DNA of 13,651 nt, taken from Caulobacteraceae bacterium. Lineage in GTDB: Bacteria > Pseudomonadota > Alphaproteobacteria > Caulobacterales > Caulobacteraceae. The translations under genes were made by a program, and so were the position numbers. Under the pieces are notes generated by a model. The model did not search any database. It had not been told where the DNA came from and saw nothing but the letters and a program-made list of their open reading frames with translations. Location of the stretch: assembly GCA_025351125.1 (NCBI GenBank), contig JANXWN010000201.1, positions 1 to 13,651 on the forward strand, read 5' to 3'. Below, in pieces: positions 1 to 7,641 of the stretch (positions are counted from its first letter, which is position 1; every line of letters starts with the position of its first letter).

Positions 1-991
1 GGTTGTGGCGAGGGACGGCGCTCTCTCCCATCAAGTGGTACGAGACTTGCCCGGCTGTCTGCGCGCGGGCGATGCGCTCGTTTTTAACGATACCCGCGTT
101 ATCGCCGCGCGGATGACCGGCGTACGTCGACGCGACGGAGCGGTGTGCGCCGTCGAAGCAACCTTGCATAAACGCTTGTCGCCGTCGCGTTGGAGCGCTT
201 TCATGCGACCGGGGAAACGCGTGAGGGTCGGCGACCGGGTGGTGCTCGGCGCTACGGTTGATCGAGCGTGCCTCGCGGGCGCCCTCAACGCCGACGTGGC
301 CGAAAAGGGCGAAGGCGGCGAGGTGACCTTGGCTTTCGATCTCTCCGGCCCCGACCTTGACACCGCCATCGCCGAAACGGGCGTCATGCCTTTGCCGCCT
401 TACATCGCCGCGCGGCGGGCCGAGGATGATCGGGATCGGTCCGATTATCAGACGATCTACGCCCGCGAGGCCGCCTCGGCGGCCGCTCCGACGGCGGGAC
501 TGCACTTTACGTCGCAATTGATGGAGCGGCTGGCTTCCCGCGGCGTGTCACGCCATTTCGTCACGCTCCACGTCGGTGCGGGAACCTTCCTGCCGGTCAA
601 GACCGAAGCCCTGGGCGACCACCGGATGCACGCTGAATTTGGCGAAGTGTCCCATGAGGTCGCCGCCGACCTCAACGCTGTGCGCGCCGCCGGCGGACGG
701 ATCGTCTGCGTCGGCACCACGAGCCTACGCTTGTTGGAGAGCGCCGCGACTCCGGACGGCGTCGTTCGGCCCTTCGCGGGCGAGACCGCCATTTTCATCA
801 CCCCCGGCTATCGCTTTCGCGCTGTCGATGGCCTGATGACCAATTTTCACCTGCCGCGCTCGACCCTGTTCATGCTGGTGAGCGCGTTCAGCGGTTACGA
901 AACGATGCGCGACGCCTACGCGCGGGCGATCACGGCGGGCTATCGGTTCTATTCCTACGGCGACGCCTCTTTGCTGTGGCGGGCGAGGTGA
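1..991 (+). CDS. queA: QueA, S-adenosylmethionine:tRNA ribosyltransferase-isomerase (5' end missing)
   Basis: QueA transfers and isomerises the ribosyl part of S-adenosylmethionine onto preQ1 in tRNA, giving epoxyqueuosine at wobble position 34. It acts in the cytoplasm, after Tgt. The reading frame is open from the left edge and ends with TGA at 989-991. Conserved QueA blocks are visible in order: [14 protein letters not shown] near the start, [66 protein letters not shown] and the C-terminal [12 protein letters not shown]. Compared with E. coli QueA, about 30 N-terminal residues lie outside the window, so the GTG at position 5 is not a real start. The C-terminus looks complete. The stop overlaps the tgt start by one base (TGATG), so the two are almost certainly co-transcribed and translationally coupled. 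The block before APTAGLHF reads AREAAS where E. coli has EKPGAV, a minor divergence. Confidence 0.97.
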   Translation, partial: VVARDGALSHQVVRDLPGCLRAGDALVFNDTRVIAARMTGVRRRDGAVCAVEATLHKRLSPSRWSAFMRPGKRVRVGDRVVLGATVDRACLAGALNADVAEKGEGGEVTLAFDLSGPDLDTAIAETGVMPLPPYIAARRAEDDRDRSDYQTIYAREAASAAAPTAGLHFTSQLMERLASRGVSRHFVTLHVGAGTFLPVKTEALGDHRMHAEFGEVSHEVAADLNAVRAAGGRIVCVGTTSLRLLESAATPDGVVRPFAGETAIFITPGYRFRAVDGLMTNFHLPRSTLFMLVSAFSGYETMRDAYARAITAGYRFYSYGDASLLWRAR

Positions 992-2109
992 TGGCGGCCT
1001 TCGCCTTCGACATCGCGGCGCGCGACGGCGCCGCGCGCACCGGCGTCTTGCGCACCCTGCGTGGCGATATCGCCACCCCCGCCTTCATGCCGGTCGGCAC
1101 AGCGGGCACGGTCAAGACCCTGATGATGGATCAGGTAAAGACCACCGGCGCTGACATTATTTTGGGCAATACCTTCCATCTGATGCTGCGACCCGGCGCC
1201 GAGCGGGTCAAGGCGTTGGGCGGCCTGCACAAATTCTCGGGCTGGAGCGGGCCGATGCTCACCGACTCCGGTGGTTTTCAGGTCATGTCGCTGGCCAAGA
1301 TTTCCAAAGTGACTGAAGAGGCGGCGGTGTTCGCCAGCCCAATCGATGGCTCGCGCCACGTGCTCACGCCCGAACGCTCGATCGATATTCAGGCCAATTT
1401 GCTGGGGGCCGATATCGTCATGCAGCTGGACGAATGCGTCGCCTGGCCGGCCAGCGATCAGCGCGCCGCCGAGGCCCTGCGGCTGTCGGCCCGCTGGGGT
1501 GCGCGCTGCAAAACCGCGTTCGGGACGCGCGACCGTCAATCCCTGTTCGGCATCCAGCAGGGTTCGACGGTCGAGGCTCTGCGCCGCGAGTCTTCCGATC
1601 GCCTGCTGGACATCGGCTTCGACGGCTATGCCATCGGCGGCCTGGCGGTGGGGGAAGGGCATGCGGCGATGTGCGAAACCCTCGACTACGCCCCCGGCCT
1701 GCTGCCCGCCGACCGCCCGCGCTATCTGATGGGCGTCGGCAAGCCGCGCGACATCGTCGAGGCGGTAGCGCGCGGTGTCGATATGTTCGATTGCGTCTTG
1801 CCCACGCGCTCGGGCCGCCACGGCCAAGCCTGGACCTGGGCCGGCCCGATCAACCTCAAGACCGCCCGCTTTGCCGACGACGAAAATCCGCTGGACGAGA
1901 CGATCGATTGTCCCGCCAGCCGTGACTACTCAAGGGCGTATCTGCACCATCTGGTCAAATCGCGGGAGATTTTGGCGCAGGTGCTGCTCAGTTGGCACAA
2001 TCTGGCGTTCTTCCAGGTGCTAATGGCCGGGCTGCGCGCCGCGATCCGCGAGCAACGGCTCGCCGCCTTCCGCGCCGACTGCGCGGCGGGGCGGCGGCCG
2101 AGACTTTGA
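991..2109 (+). CDS. tgt: Tgt, tRNA-guanine transglycosylase (queuosine pathway)
   Basis: Tgt swaps guanine 34 for preQ1 in tRNAs with GUN anticodons (Asp, Asn, His, Tyr), the step before QueA. The chosen ATG at 991 gives 372 residues, close to the 375 of E. coli, and the protein opens in register with the family ([14 protein letters not shown]). An in-frame GTG at 976 would add five residues and is less likely. The general acid/base Asp is D92 in LTDSGGFQ. The nucleophile is D267 in [21 protein letters not shown] and GGLAVGE blocks are present. The zinc site is odd: the usual C-x-C-x2-C is I305-D-C307-P-A-S310, so only the middle Cys remains, while the later His ligand (H336, in SWHNLAFF) is kept. 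The rest of the C-terminus ([18 protein letters not shown]) is normal, so a working enzyme is expected. It overlaps queA by one base and is convergent with the toxin-antitoxin genes downstream. Confidence 0.97.
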   Translation: MAAFAFDIAARDGAARTGVLRTLRGDIATPAFMPVGTAGTVKTLMMDQVKTTGADIILGNTFHLMLRPGAERVKALGGLHKFSGWSGPMLTDSGGFQVMSLAKISKVTEEAAVFASPIDGSRHVLTPERSIDIQANLLGADIVMQLDECVAWPASDQRAAEALRLSARWGARCKTAFGTRDRQSLFGIQQGSTVEALRRESSDRLLDIGFDGYAIGGLAVGEGHAAMCETLDYAPGLLPADRPRYLMGVGKPRDIVEAVARGVDMFDCVLPTRSGRHGQAWTWAGPINLKTARFADDENPLDETIDCPASRDYSRAYLHHLVKSREILAQVLLSWHNLAFFQVLMAGLRAAIREQRLAAFRADCAAGRRPRL

Positions 2110-2157
2110 AGGAAAACGCCTGCGCGGCGAAACGCCGGCCTTCCGTGATCGATCCAC

Positions 2158-2173
2158 CCTGCCTCACCGCAGG
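2158..2173. terminator. Small hairpin between convergent tgt and parE (possible weak terminator)
   Basis: CCTGC and GCAGG form a perfect 5-bp inverted repeat around a 6-base loop, directly before the parE stop (which reads from the opposite strand). It lies in the 64-base gap between the convergent tgt and parE genes. The stem is short and has only TTAT after it on the plus strand, so a terminator role is a guess from position. Confidence 0.2.
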
Positions 2174-2467
2174 TTATCGCCGTAGATGCGCGCCCGCGTT
2201 CATGGCGTGATGGAGAACGCGGAGGATCAACACCGTCCGCCCGTCGAAGCGATAGTATATGTTGTGGCGGAAGGCGACGATCCGCGTTGGGGGGCGGATA
2301 TCCGGAACGACCGGTCCGAGTTCAGGAAAGTCGATCAATCGATCACAAGTCGCCTGGACGCCTGAGAAATAATCGTCGGCGGCATCGAAGCCGAAACGTT
2401 CGAGACTAAAGGCGAACAGGTCGTCGAGGTCCACTCCGGCTTGGACGCTGAAGGCAACTTTAGCCAC
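2174..2467 (-). CDS. parE: ParE/RelE-superfamily toxin of a type II toxin-antitoxin pair
   Basis: ParE-family toxins are small cytoplasmic proteins held inactive by the antitoxin encoded just upstream; classical ParE poisons DNA gyrase. The GTG start at 2467 gives 97 residues, the usual size. It sits inside the end of the antitoxin gene, with an 8-base overlap over the antitoxin TAA. A longer frame from an ATG at 2497 would run deep into the antitoxin and lacks family resemblance. Visible features are a long amphipathic helix (DLDDLFAFSLERFG), the region TCDRLIDFPELGPVVPDI typical of ParE (an FP-LG element), and the C-terminal strands HNIYYRF and TVLILRVLHHAMN, close to the common ParE ending. 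The fold assignment is solid. The cellular target (gyrase or other) cannot be read from the sequence. Confidence 0.85.
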   Translation of the reverse strand: MAKVAFSVQAGVDLDDLFAFSLERFGFDAADDYFSGVQATCDRLIDFPELGPVVPDIRPPTRIVAFRHNIYYRFDGRTVLILRVLHHAMNAGAHLRR

Positions 2468-2705
2468 GGTCGGCGTATTTGGCGCGGACAATGGCATAGA
2501 TTTGCGCCGGTTCGCGCGGATCGACGCCCGACGCGGAGCCCGTGTCGAGTTCGCTTTGCAGCGCTGCGATCTCGCCGGCTCTCTGTTCTTCCCGCCGGAT
2601 CAGGTCGCGCACATAGTCGCTGGCGCTGGAAAACCGCCCCTCGGCCACGCGGTCGTCCACCCAGGTTTTGAGGGCGGTCGGGAGGGAAAGGTTGAGTTGG
2701 GGCAT
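2460..2705 (-). CDS. parD: ParD-type ribbon-helix-helix antitoxin
   Basis: This 81-residue protein should neutralise the toxin encoded immediately downstream and repress its own promoter. The N-terminal strand (QLNLSLP, residues 3-9) followed by the helix-turn-helix-like stretch FSSASDYVRDLIRREE (residues about 25-40) is the ribbon-helix-helix DNA-binding pattern of ParD/CopG antitoxins. SSASDYVRDLIR matches the ParD consensus well. The C-terminal half is charged and probably wraps the toxin. The ATG at 2705 is preceded by a GTGAGG Shine-Dalgarno about 2 bases upstream on the minus strand. The gene overlaps the toxin start, the classic coupled antitoxin-then-toxin order. A repeat pair at 2721-2737 in front of it is a candidate autoregulatory operator. 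Confidence 0.87.
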   Translation of the reverse strand: MPQLNLSLPTALKTWVDDRVAEGRFSSASDYVRDLIRREEQRAGEIAALQSELDTGSASGVDPREPAQIYAIVRAKYADRG

Positions 2706-2720
2706 GGCCTCACGTCTACA

Positions 2721-2743
2721 AAATTGCGCGAAATTGCATTATT
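2721..2743 (-). promoter_or_regulatory. Candidate parDE promoter -10 and operator (10-bp-period repeat)
   Basis: On the minus strand an AATAAT box (2743-2738, 5 of 6 to the sigma-70 -10) precedes two copies of GCAATTT separated by CGC (2737-2721), so the repeats recur every 10 bp, one helical turn. The same block also holds an imperfect inverted repeat (2722-2735, six of seven pairs). The position covers the likely transcription start about 26 bases before parD. Ribbon-helix-helix antitoxins bind short repeated half-sites of this kind. No good -35 was found. Confidence 0.42.
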
Positions 2744-2771
2744 TGAGGCCGGTTCGACGCCTTGCGCAATC

Positions 2772-2801
2772 CGGGCGCGCCTTTGAGGCGCCGCGCGCCC
2801 G
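2772..2801. terminator. Strong GC hairpin between the monooxygenase and parD (possible terminator)
   Basis: CGGGCGCGC (2772-2780) and GCGCGCCCG (2793-2801) form a perfect 9-bp stem with a 12-base loop. A smaller alternative stem (GCGCC/GGCGC around TTTGA) lies inside. On the minus strand it follows the monooxygenase stop by about 20 bases and precedes the parD promoter, the right place to separate the two units. There is no T-run after it, so intrinsic termination is uncertain. Confidence 0.4.
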
Positions 2802-2822
2802 CGCTTCGGCAGAGCTTTCAGC

Positions 2823-4454
2823 CTAAGCCAGTTCGAACCCTTCGTAGCCCCTGGCGACGACCTCTTCGCACTTGGCGACATAGGGAGCGAAGCCGAGGTA
2901 GGGCATGAAGACGCGGGGTTTGCCGGGGATATTGGCGCCCAGATACCAGGAATTGCAGGTCGCCAGGATGGTCGGGGCGGCCGTTTCGTTAACGTGGGCG
3001 ACCCAGGCGTCCTGCGCCGGAATCTGAGCCTCGATGCGTTTGAGCCCGTTGGCCCGCAAATAGTCGGCCGCCGCACCGATCCAGTTCACGTGTTGCTCGA
3101 TCGACGGCAGCATATTGGTCAAGACCGACGGGCTGCCGGGGCCGGCGACGATGAACAGATTGGGAAATCCGGCGACGCAGAGACCGAGGTAGGTCTTCGG
3201 CCCTTCCGCCCAGGCGTCCTTGAGCGCTAAGCCGCCGACGCCGCGGATATCCATGCGGGTGAGGGGCCCAGTCATGGCGTCGAACCCGGTCGCAAGGATT
3301 AAATCGTCGAGTTCGTAAAGGGCGTCGGACGTGCGCAGGCCGGTCGCGGTTATCGCTTCGATCGGCGCGGCCTTGACGTCGACCAGAGTGACGTTGGGCC
3401 GGTTGAAGGTGGCGTAATATCCAGTGTCCACGCAAATGCGTTTGCAGGCCAAAGCGGCGGTGGGACACAGCTTTTCGGCGGTCGCCGGGTCTTCGACAAT
3501 CTGGCGGATCTTGCCGCGAATAAACGCGGCGGCGGTATTGTTGGCCACGGGATCGACGAGCAGGTCGGCGTAGGAGCCGTAAAAACTGAGGCCGCCGCGC
3601 GCCCAACGGCGCTCGTACTCCGCCTCGCGTTCTTCGGGCGTGTGCTCCATCGCGGTATCTTCGCGGTAATCCCAGTCCGCGCCCAAGGCGGTGAGGTTGT
3701 TGGCGGCGCGATAGTCGGCGTAACGCGACTTGACGTCGCGCACGACCGCGTCGGGGATCGGCCCGTTGTGCGCCGGCACCGAATAGTTCGCCGTGCGCTG
3801 AAACACCGTCAGGTGCGCCGCTTGAGCGGCGACGAGCGGAATGGTTTGGATCGCCGAAGAGCCCGTACCGACGATACCCACCCGTCGCCCGGAGAAATCC
3901 ACTGGCTCCTTGGGCCAACGGCCGGTGTGCAGCAGCCGGCCTTCGAAACTCGCCAGTCCGGGAAAATCCGGCGTGTTGGTCGACGACAGGCAGCCCGTGG
4001 CCATGACCACGTGATCGGCGGTCACCGTCTCACCCCGGTCGGTCGTCGCCCGCCACACGCGGGTCGCATCGTCGTAGCACAAGGCGGCGATGCGGGTGTC
4101 GAGTTGAATATCGGGCCACAGGTCGAAACGGTCGGCCACATGATTGGCGTAATCGAGCAATTCGGACTGCGGCGCATAGCGCTCGGACCAATCCCACTGC
4201 TGCTGCAGCGCTTCGTCGAACTGATAGGAGTATTCCAGGCTTTGGATATCGACCCGAGCCCCCGGATAACGATTCCAAAACCAAGTGCCGCCGATCCCGT
4301 CGCCGGCTTCGTAAATCCGCGCGGAAAACCCCAGACCGCGCAACTTGTGCAGGGCGTAGAGCCCGGCAAAGCCGCCGCCGACGATGACCGCGCCATAGTG
4401 TTTGGCGGTTAGACCCGCCGCCGAGACGGCGGTTTGGCTTTCGGTCGAGGTCAT
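2823..4454 (-). CDS. Type I Baeyer-Villiger monooxygenase (cyclohexanone monooxygenase-like)
   Basis: Type I Baeyer-Villiger monooxygenases use FAD, NADPH and O2 to insert oxygen next to a ketone carbonyl, giving an ester or lactone. The 543-residue protein is the same length as Acinetobacter cyclohexanone monooxygenase and collinear with it. The FAD Rossmann motif is GGGFAG (26-31), followed by GGTWFWNRYPG (55-65) with the conserved D69. The diagnostic fingerprint F-x-G-x3-H-x3-W-P is complete (F170, G172, H176, W180, P181). The NADPH motif is GTGSSA (196-201), the likely catalytic Arg is R339 in CKRICVDTGYY, and LATGFDA (387-393) and NIPGKPRVFMPYLG (508-521) are intact. This separates it from plain flavin or N-hydroxylating monooxygenases. 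The substrate cannot be predicted. No regulator or dehydrogenase partner adjoins it. The ATG at 4454 has only a weak Shine-Dalgarno, and no in-frame start lies upstream. Confidence 0.94.
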   Translation of the reverse strand: MTSTESQTAVSAAGLTAKHYGAVIVGGGFAGLYALHKLRGLGFSARIYEAGDGIGGTWFWNRYPGARVDIQSLEYSYQFDEALQQQWDWSERYAPQSELLDYANHVADRFDLWPDIQLDTRIAALCYDDATRVWRATTDRGETVTADHVVMATGCLSSTNTPDFPGLASFEGRLLHTGRWPKEPVDFSGRRVGIVGTGSSAIQTIPLVAAQAAHLTVFQRTANYSVPAHNGPIPDAVVRDVKSRYADYRAANNLTALGADWDYREDTAMEHTPEEREAEYERRWARGGLSFYGSYADLLVDPVANNTAAAFIRGKIRQIVEDPATAEKLCPTAALACKRICVDTGYYATFNRPNVTLVDVKAAPIEAITATGLRTSDALYELDDLILATGFDAMTGPLTRMDIRGVGGLALKDAWAEGPKTYLGLCVAGFPNLFIVAGPGSPSVLTNMLPSIEQHVNWIGAAADYLRANGLKRIEAQIPAQDAWVAHVNETAAPTILATCNSWYLGANIPGKPRVFMPYLGFAPYVAKCEEVVARGYEGFELA

Positions 4455-4559
4455 GGCGCGGCGTCCCGATGCGGTTTCGACGGCGAAGGTCGCCCCTCCG
4501 CCTTTCCCGACAGTTAGACAACTATCCTATTGGCCCGCAAGCCGGCGCCGACGACGGTC

Positions 4560-4575
4560 GGTCGGGATTCCGACC
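4560..4575. terminator. Hairpin downstream of the dcp gene
   Basis: GGTCGG (4560-4565) and CCGACC (4570-4575) form a perfect 6-bp stem with a GATT loop, 56 bases beyond the dcp stop on the minus strand, in the 176-base gap before the monooxygenase. No T-run follows it. The rest of this gap shows only a second small hairpin near 4609-4622 and no gene. Confidence 0.25.
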
Positions 4576-4630
4576 AGCGCGGTTCGAAGCGTCGGGAACG
4601 GAGGCCGGCGGTTTCGCCGCCCGTCGCACC

Positions 4631-6775
4631 CTAATCCAGCCCCCGCTGCCGTTCCAACGCCTTTACGCTCGGATCCCTTCCGCGAAAGTCGCGATACAGC
4701 GCCATCGGATCGCTGGTGAATCCCGGGCCTAGCATCTTGTCGCGGAACCGCTGGCCGTTGGCGCGGGTCAGGCCGCCGTTTTCAGTGAACCATTCGTAGG
4801 CGTCATCGTCGAGAATTTCGCCCCAAGTGTAGGAATAATAATTAGATTCATAACCGTTCGCCCAAATATGCAGGAAGTACGGGCTGCGATAGCGCGGCGG
4901 CACCTGTGCGAGATCGACACCGTCTTTCTTCAGCGCCGCGGCCTCGAACACGTCGGGATCCTGCTGCGGCGCGTCGGCCGGCAAAGCGTGCCATTCAAGG
5001 TCAAGCAGGGCGGCGGCGATTAGTTCGGTTGTGGCGTAGCCCATGCCATAGGTTCGCGCGGCTTTCATCTTGTCAACCAACACCGCCGGCATGGCCGCGC
5101 CGGTTTGATAATGCCGCGCGTAGTGAGCGAAGACGATCGGATCAAGCGCCCAATGCTCGTTGAACTGCGAGGGAAATTCGATGACGTCGGTGGGCAGGTT
5201 GAAACCGTTTTGCGAGGGATAGTATTGCACGCTCATCATAGCGTGCAGGGCGTGCCCAAATTCGTGGAACATTGTGTTTACGTCATCGTAGCTGATCAAA
5301 GCCGGCTGACCGGCCACCGGCTTGGTGAAGTTGGCGACGTTGACGACGATGCCCTTGCGCCGATCCAGGCCGCTCGGCTGATTCATAAAGTTGCACCACG
5401 CCCCGCCACTCTTGTTGGGGCGGGCAAAGTAGTCGGCGTAGAACAAGGCGAGATGCTGGCCGTCGGCGTCGAACACTTCGAACACCTTCACGTCGCGATT
5501 GTAGACGGGCAAATCCGGGCGCAGCTTAAAGGTCAAGCCATAGAGCTTGTGCGCGGCGAAAAACACGCCGTCTTGCAAAACCCGGTTTAATTCAAAGTAC
5601 GGTTTCACTTGGCTGTCGTCGAGGTTGTATTTCGCCTTGCGCACCTGCTCGGCGTAGAAATCCCAGTCGTAGGCGGCAAGGTTAAACCCACCCTTTTGCG
5701 CGTCGATCAGGCTTTGGATTTCGCCGGCTTCGGCCTTGGCCTTGGCGGTGGCGGCGGGAACCAAGTCGGTCAGCAGCTTCTTGGCCGTTTCCGGGTTCTT
5801 GGCCATCTGATCGACCATGACGTATCCGCCATAACTCGAAAAACCCAGCAACTTCGCTTTCTGCGCGCGAAGGTTGGCGAGGGTGGCGATCATGTCACGC
5901 AAGTCCGTGGCGCCCGCCACGTCTCCCCGCGCTTCGGATGAGGCCAAAACCCGAGCGCGTAATTGGCGGTTTTTGAGAGACGCCAAGATAGGTTGCTGCG
6001 TGGTGTTGGTCAGCACCAACACATATTGCCCATCCAACCTACGCGCCTTGGCGGCGTCGGCGGCGGCGGCGATTTGTGCGTCGCTAAGGCCGTCGAGTTG
6101 GGCTTTATCGGTCACGACCACTGCCGCCGCATTGGCGGCCGCGAGAAGACGGCTTTGGTATTGCGCCTGCAGACCGGCGATCTTGCCGTTGATGTCGGTC
6201 AACTTGGCCTTGTCGGCCTCGGACAATAGCGACCCGGCGTGCACGAAACGTTTGTAATAGGTTTGCAGCAGGAATTTTTGATTGGCGGAGAAACCGGAGG
6301 TTTCGCGGGTGCCATAAAGCGTTTTGACCCGCGAGAAAAGTTTGGCGTTCAGAAAAATGGCGTCGTTCACGGCTTGCAACCGCGGCGCTTCGTCCTGATT
6401 GACCTTGTCGAGCGTGTCGGACGTGTTGGACGACACCAGATTTTGGAACAGGACCTGGGCGCGGGTAAGCAATTGACCCGATTGTTCCATGGCGGTGATG
6501 GTGTTGGAGAAGGTCGGCTTGGCCACATTGTTGGCGATGGCGTCCGACTCGGTTTGCAATTGCGCCATGCCGGCCTCAAGCGCGGGCAGAAAATCGGCGT
6601 CCTTGACGGTATTGAAGGGAGGCGCTTCAAACGGAAGGGTCGAAACACTGGCAAATGGGCTGGTAGTCGGCAGAGTCGCAGCCGCGGTCGCCGCAAACGC
6701 CGGCGGGACCATCAGGCCGGCGGGAAGCAAAAACAGGGCGGCCAGGGCGGCGGCGGTGACGTTATCAGATCGCAT
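4631..6775 (-). CDS. dcp: Exported peptidyl-dipeptidase Dcp (M3 zinc metallopeptidase)
   Basis: Dcp releases dipeptides from the C-terminus of oligopeptides and helps turn peptides into nutrients. The 714-residue protein has a signal peptide (basic start, hydrophobic core at about 8-22, likely cut after AFA near residue 28), so it should act in the periplasm; E. coli Dcp lacks such a clear signal. The long N-terminal helical region (about 45-330) is that of the M3 family. The zinc site is H504-E-F-G-H508, with E505 as catalytic base and E533 (in VIEFPSQFNEHW) as third ligand, at the same spacing as E. coli Dcp H470/H474/E499. The C-terminal half matches Dcp closely (HYARHYQTGAAMP, AALLDLEWHAL, VPPRYRSPYFLHIWANGYES), including the Tyr-rich substrate loop. 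It is transcribed alone, divergent from the methyltransferase gene. The Shine-Dalgarno before the ATG at 6775 is weak. Confidence 0.95.
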   Translation of the reverse strand: MRSDNVTAAALAALFLLPAGLMVPPAFAATAAATLPTTSPFASVSTLPFEAPPFNTVKDADFLPALEAGMAQLQTESDAIANNVAKPTFSNTITAMEQSGQLLTRAQVLFQNLVSSNTSDTLDKVNQDEAPRLQAVNDAIFLNAKLFSRVKTLYGTRETSGFSANQKFLLQTYYKRFVHAGSLLSEADKAKLTDINGKIAGLQAQYQSRLLAAANAAAVVVTDKAQLDGLSDAQIAAAADAAKARRLDGQYVLVLTNTTQQPILASLKNRQLRARVLASSEARGDVAGATDLRDMIATLANLRAQKAKLLGFSSYGGYVMVDQMAKNPETAKKLLTDLVPAATAKAKAEAGEIQSLIDAQKGGFNLAAYDWDFYAEQVRKAKYNLDDSQVKPYFELNRVLQDGVFFAAHKLYGLTFKLRPDLPVYNRDVKVFEVFDADGQHLALFYADYFARPNKSGGAWCNFMNQPSGLDRRKGIVVNVANFTKPVAGQPALISYDDVNTMFHEFGHALHAMMSVQYYPSQNGFNLPTDVIEFPSQFNEHWALDPIVFAHYARHYQTGAAMPAVLVDKMKAARTYGMGYATTELIAAALLDLEWHALPADAPQQDPDVFEAAALKKDGVDLAQVPPRYRSPYFLHIWANGYESNYYSYTWGEILDDDAYEWFTENGGLTRANGQRFRDKMLGPGFTSDPMALYRDFRGRDPSVKALERQRGLD

Positions 6776-6948
6776 GAGTGGCTTTCTTGCATGAGGCGGA
6801 GTTTGACGACGGGCATCAAAACGGGTTCTCCGACGGTGGGGATGGCGCCGGATATGCCGCGCGGGTTGGTCGACGTTATGGGCGTCGAGCGCGGGACTTG
6901 TCTAGTGCGAGCGTCTAAGGCTTGGGTGGCCGCGCGAGGAGATAGTCA

Positions 6949-7569
6949 ATGAGTTTTTACGATCGATATATCGTGCCGCCGCTGATCAATTGGGGTTGCG
7001 GCGCCAAACCGATCCGCAAACAACGCGAAAAGATCGTGCCTCTCGCCGAAGGCGTCGTGCTGGAACTCGGTTTTGGCTCTGGTCTAAATTTGCCGCATTA
7101 TGATCTTGCCAAAGTTCAGCGGATTTTCGCGTTGGAACCGTCGGAAGGGATGCTTAAGCGGGCGCGAAAAGCGGCGGCGGCGTCGGCCGCGCCGGTGGAA
7201 ATTCTCGCCGAAACCGCCGAGGCCCTCTCGCTGGGCGCTCATAGCGTCGATACGGTGTTGGTCACCTACAGCCTGTGCACCATTCCAGACCCCCACGCCG
7301 CGCTCGAGGGGGCGCGACGAGCGTTGAAAGCGGGAGGTCGATTGCTGTTCTGTGAGCACGGCCGTGCTCCCGATGCGGACATTCAACGCCGTCAAGCGAA
7401 AATCGAACCGATCTGGAAGCGGATCGGCGGCGGATGCCGGCTCACCCGCGACATCGCGGGCCTCATCGCCGGGGCCGGTTTTGAGATTGAATGGTTGGAA
7501 ACGATGTATCTACCCGGGACGCCAGCTTGGGCGGGATTTAATTCCTGGGGCGCGGCGAAATCGCGCTAA
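6949..7569 (+). CDS. Class I SAM-dependent methyltransferase (methyltransferase 11 type, METTL7/TMT1-like)
   Basis: The 206-residue protein has the Rossmann methyltransferase pattern: motif I VVLELGFGSGLN (36-47), the acidic end of strand 2 at E63 (ALEPSEGML), VDTVLVTYSLCTIPD for motif IV and the LKAGGRLLFCEHGRA block for motifs V-VI. The C-terminal stretch with IEPIWKRIGGGCRLTRDI resembles the small TMT1/METTL7-type methyltransferases, known in animals as thiol S-methyltransferases; bacterial members are mostly annotated only as methyltransferases. There is no transmembrane anchor, so a cytoplasmic enzyme is expected. The start is clear: AGGAGA lies 7 bases before the ATG. The substrate is unknown. 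The gene is monocistronic, divergent from dcp across a 173-base gap in which I see no convincing promoter. Confidence 0.86.
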   Translation: MSFYDRYIVPPLINWGCGAKPIRKQREKIVPLAEGVVLELGFGSGLNLPHYDLAKVQRIFALEPSEGMLKRARKAAAASAAPVEILAETAEALSLGAHSVDTVLVTYSLCTIPDPHAALEGARRALKAGGRLLFCEHGRAPDADIQRRQAKIEPIWKRIGGGCRLTRDIAGLIAGAGFEIEWLETMYLPGTPAWAGFNSWGAAKSR

Positions 7570-7583
7570 TTCGGCGGCGCGAC

Positions 7584-7612
7584 TTGCGGCGTGAGGGCCC
7601 ATCCGATATGGC
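7584..7612 (+). promoter_or_regulatory. Candidate promoter of tRNA-Lys
   Basis: TTGCGG (7584-7589) and TATGGC (7607-7612) are spaced by 17 bases and sit 30 bases before the mature tRNA. The -10 is poor, but it is followed by a GC-rich run (CTCCCCGCCGCCCG), the type of discriminator seen at stable-RNA promoters under stringent control. This is a position-based guess. Confidence 0.3.
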
Positions 7613-7641
7613 TCCCCGCCGCCCGAGGTCGCGGACTTTTT

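Noticed and set aside
955..1827. A 290-codon open frame on the minus strand, opposite tgt
   Set aside because: It is antisense to a clear Tgt protein and has no recognisable domain or ribosome site.
3642..4412. A 256-codon open frame on the plus strand, opposite the monooxygenase
   Set aside because: It lies wholly antisense to a gene with full family motifs, its translation is Arg/Gly/His-rich with no recognisable domain, and long antisense frames are expected in GC-rich DNA.
4509..4530. Short dyad AGTT..AACT upstream of the monooxygenase as a regulator site
   Set aside because: The arms are only 4 bp with a mismatched centre; this is within chance expectation.
6239..6952. A 237-codon plus-strand frame opposite the start of dcp and running into the divergent gap
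   Set aside because: The translation is low-complexity Gly/Arg-rich, most of it is antisense to dcp, and its end overlaps the methyltransferase ribosome site.
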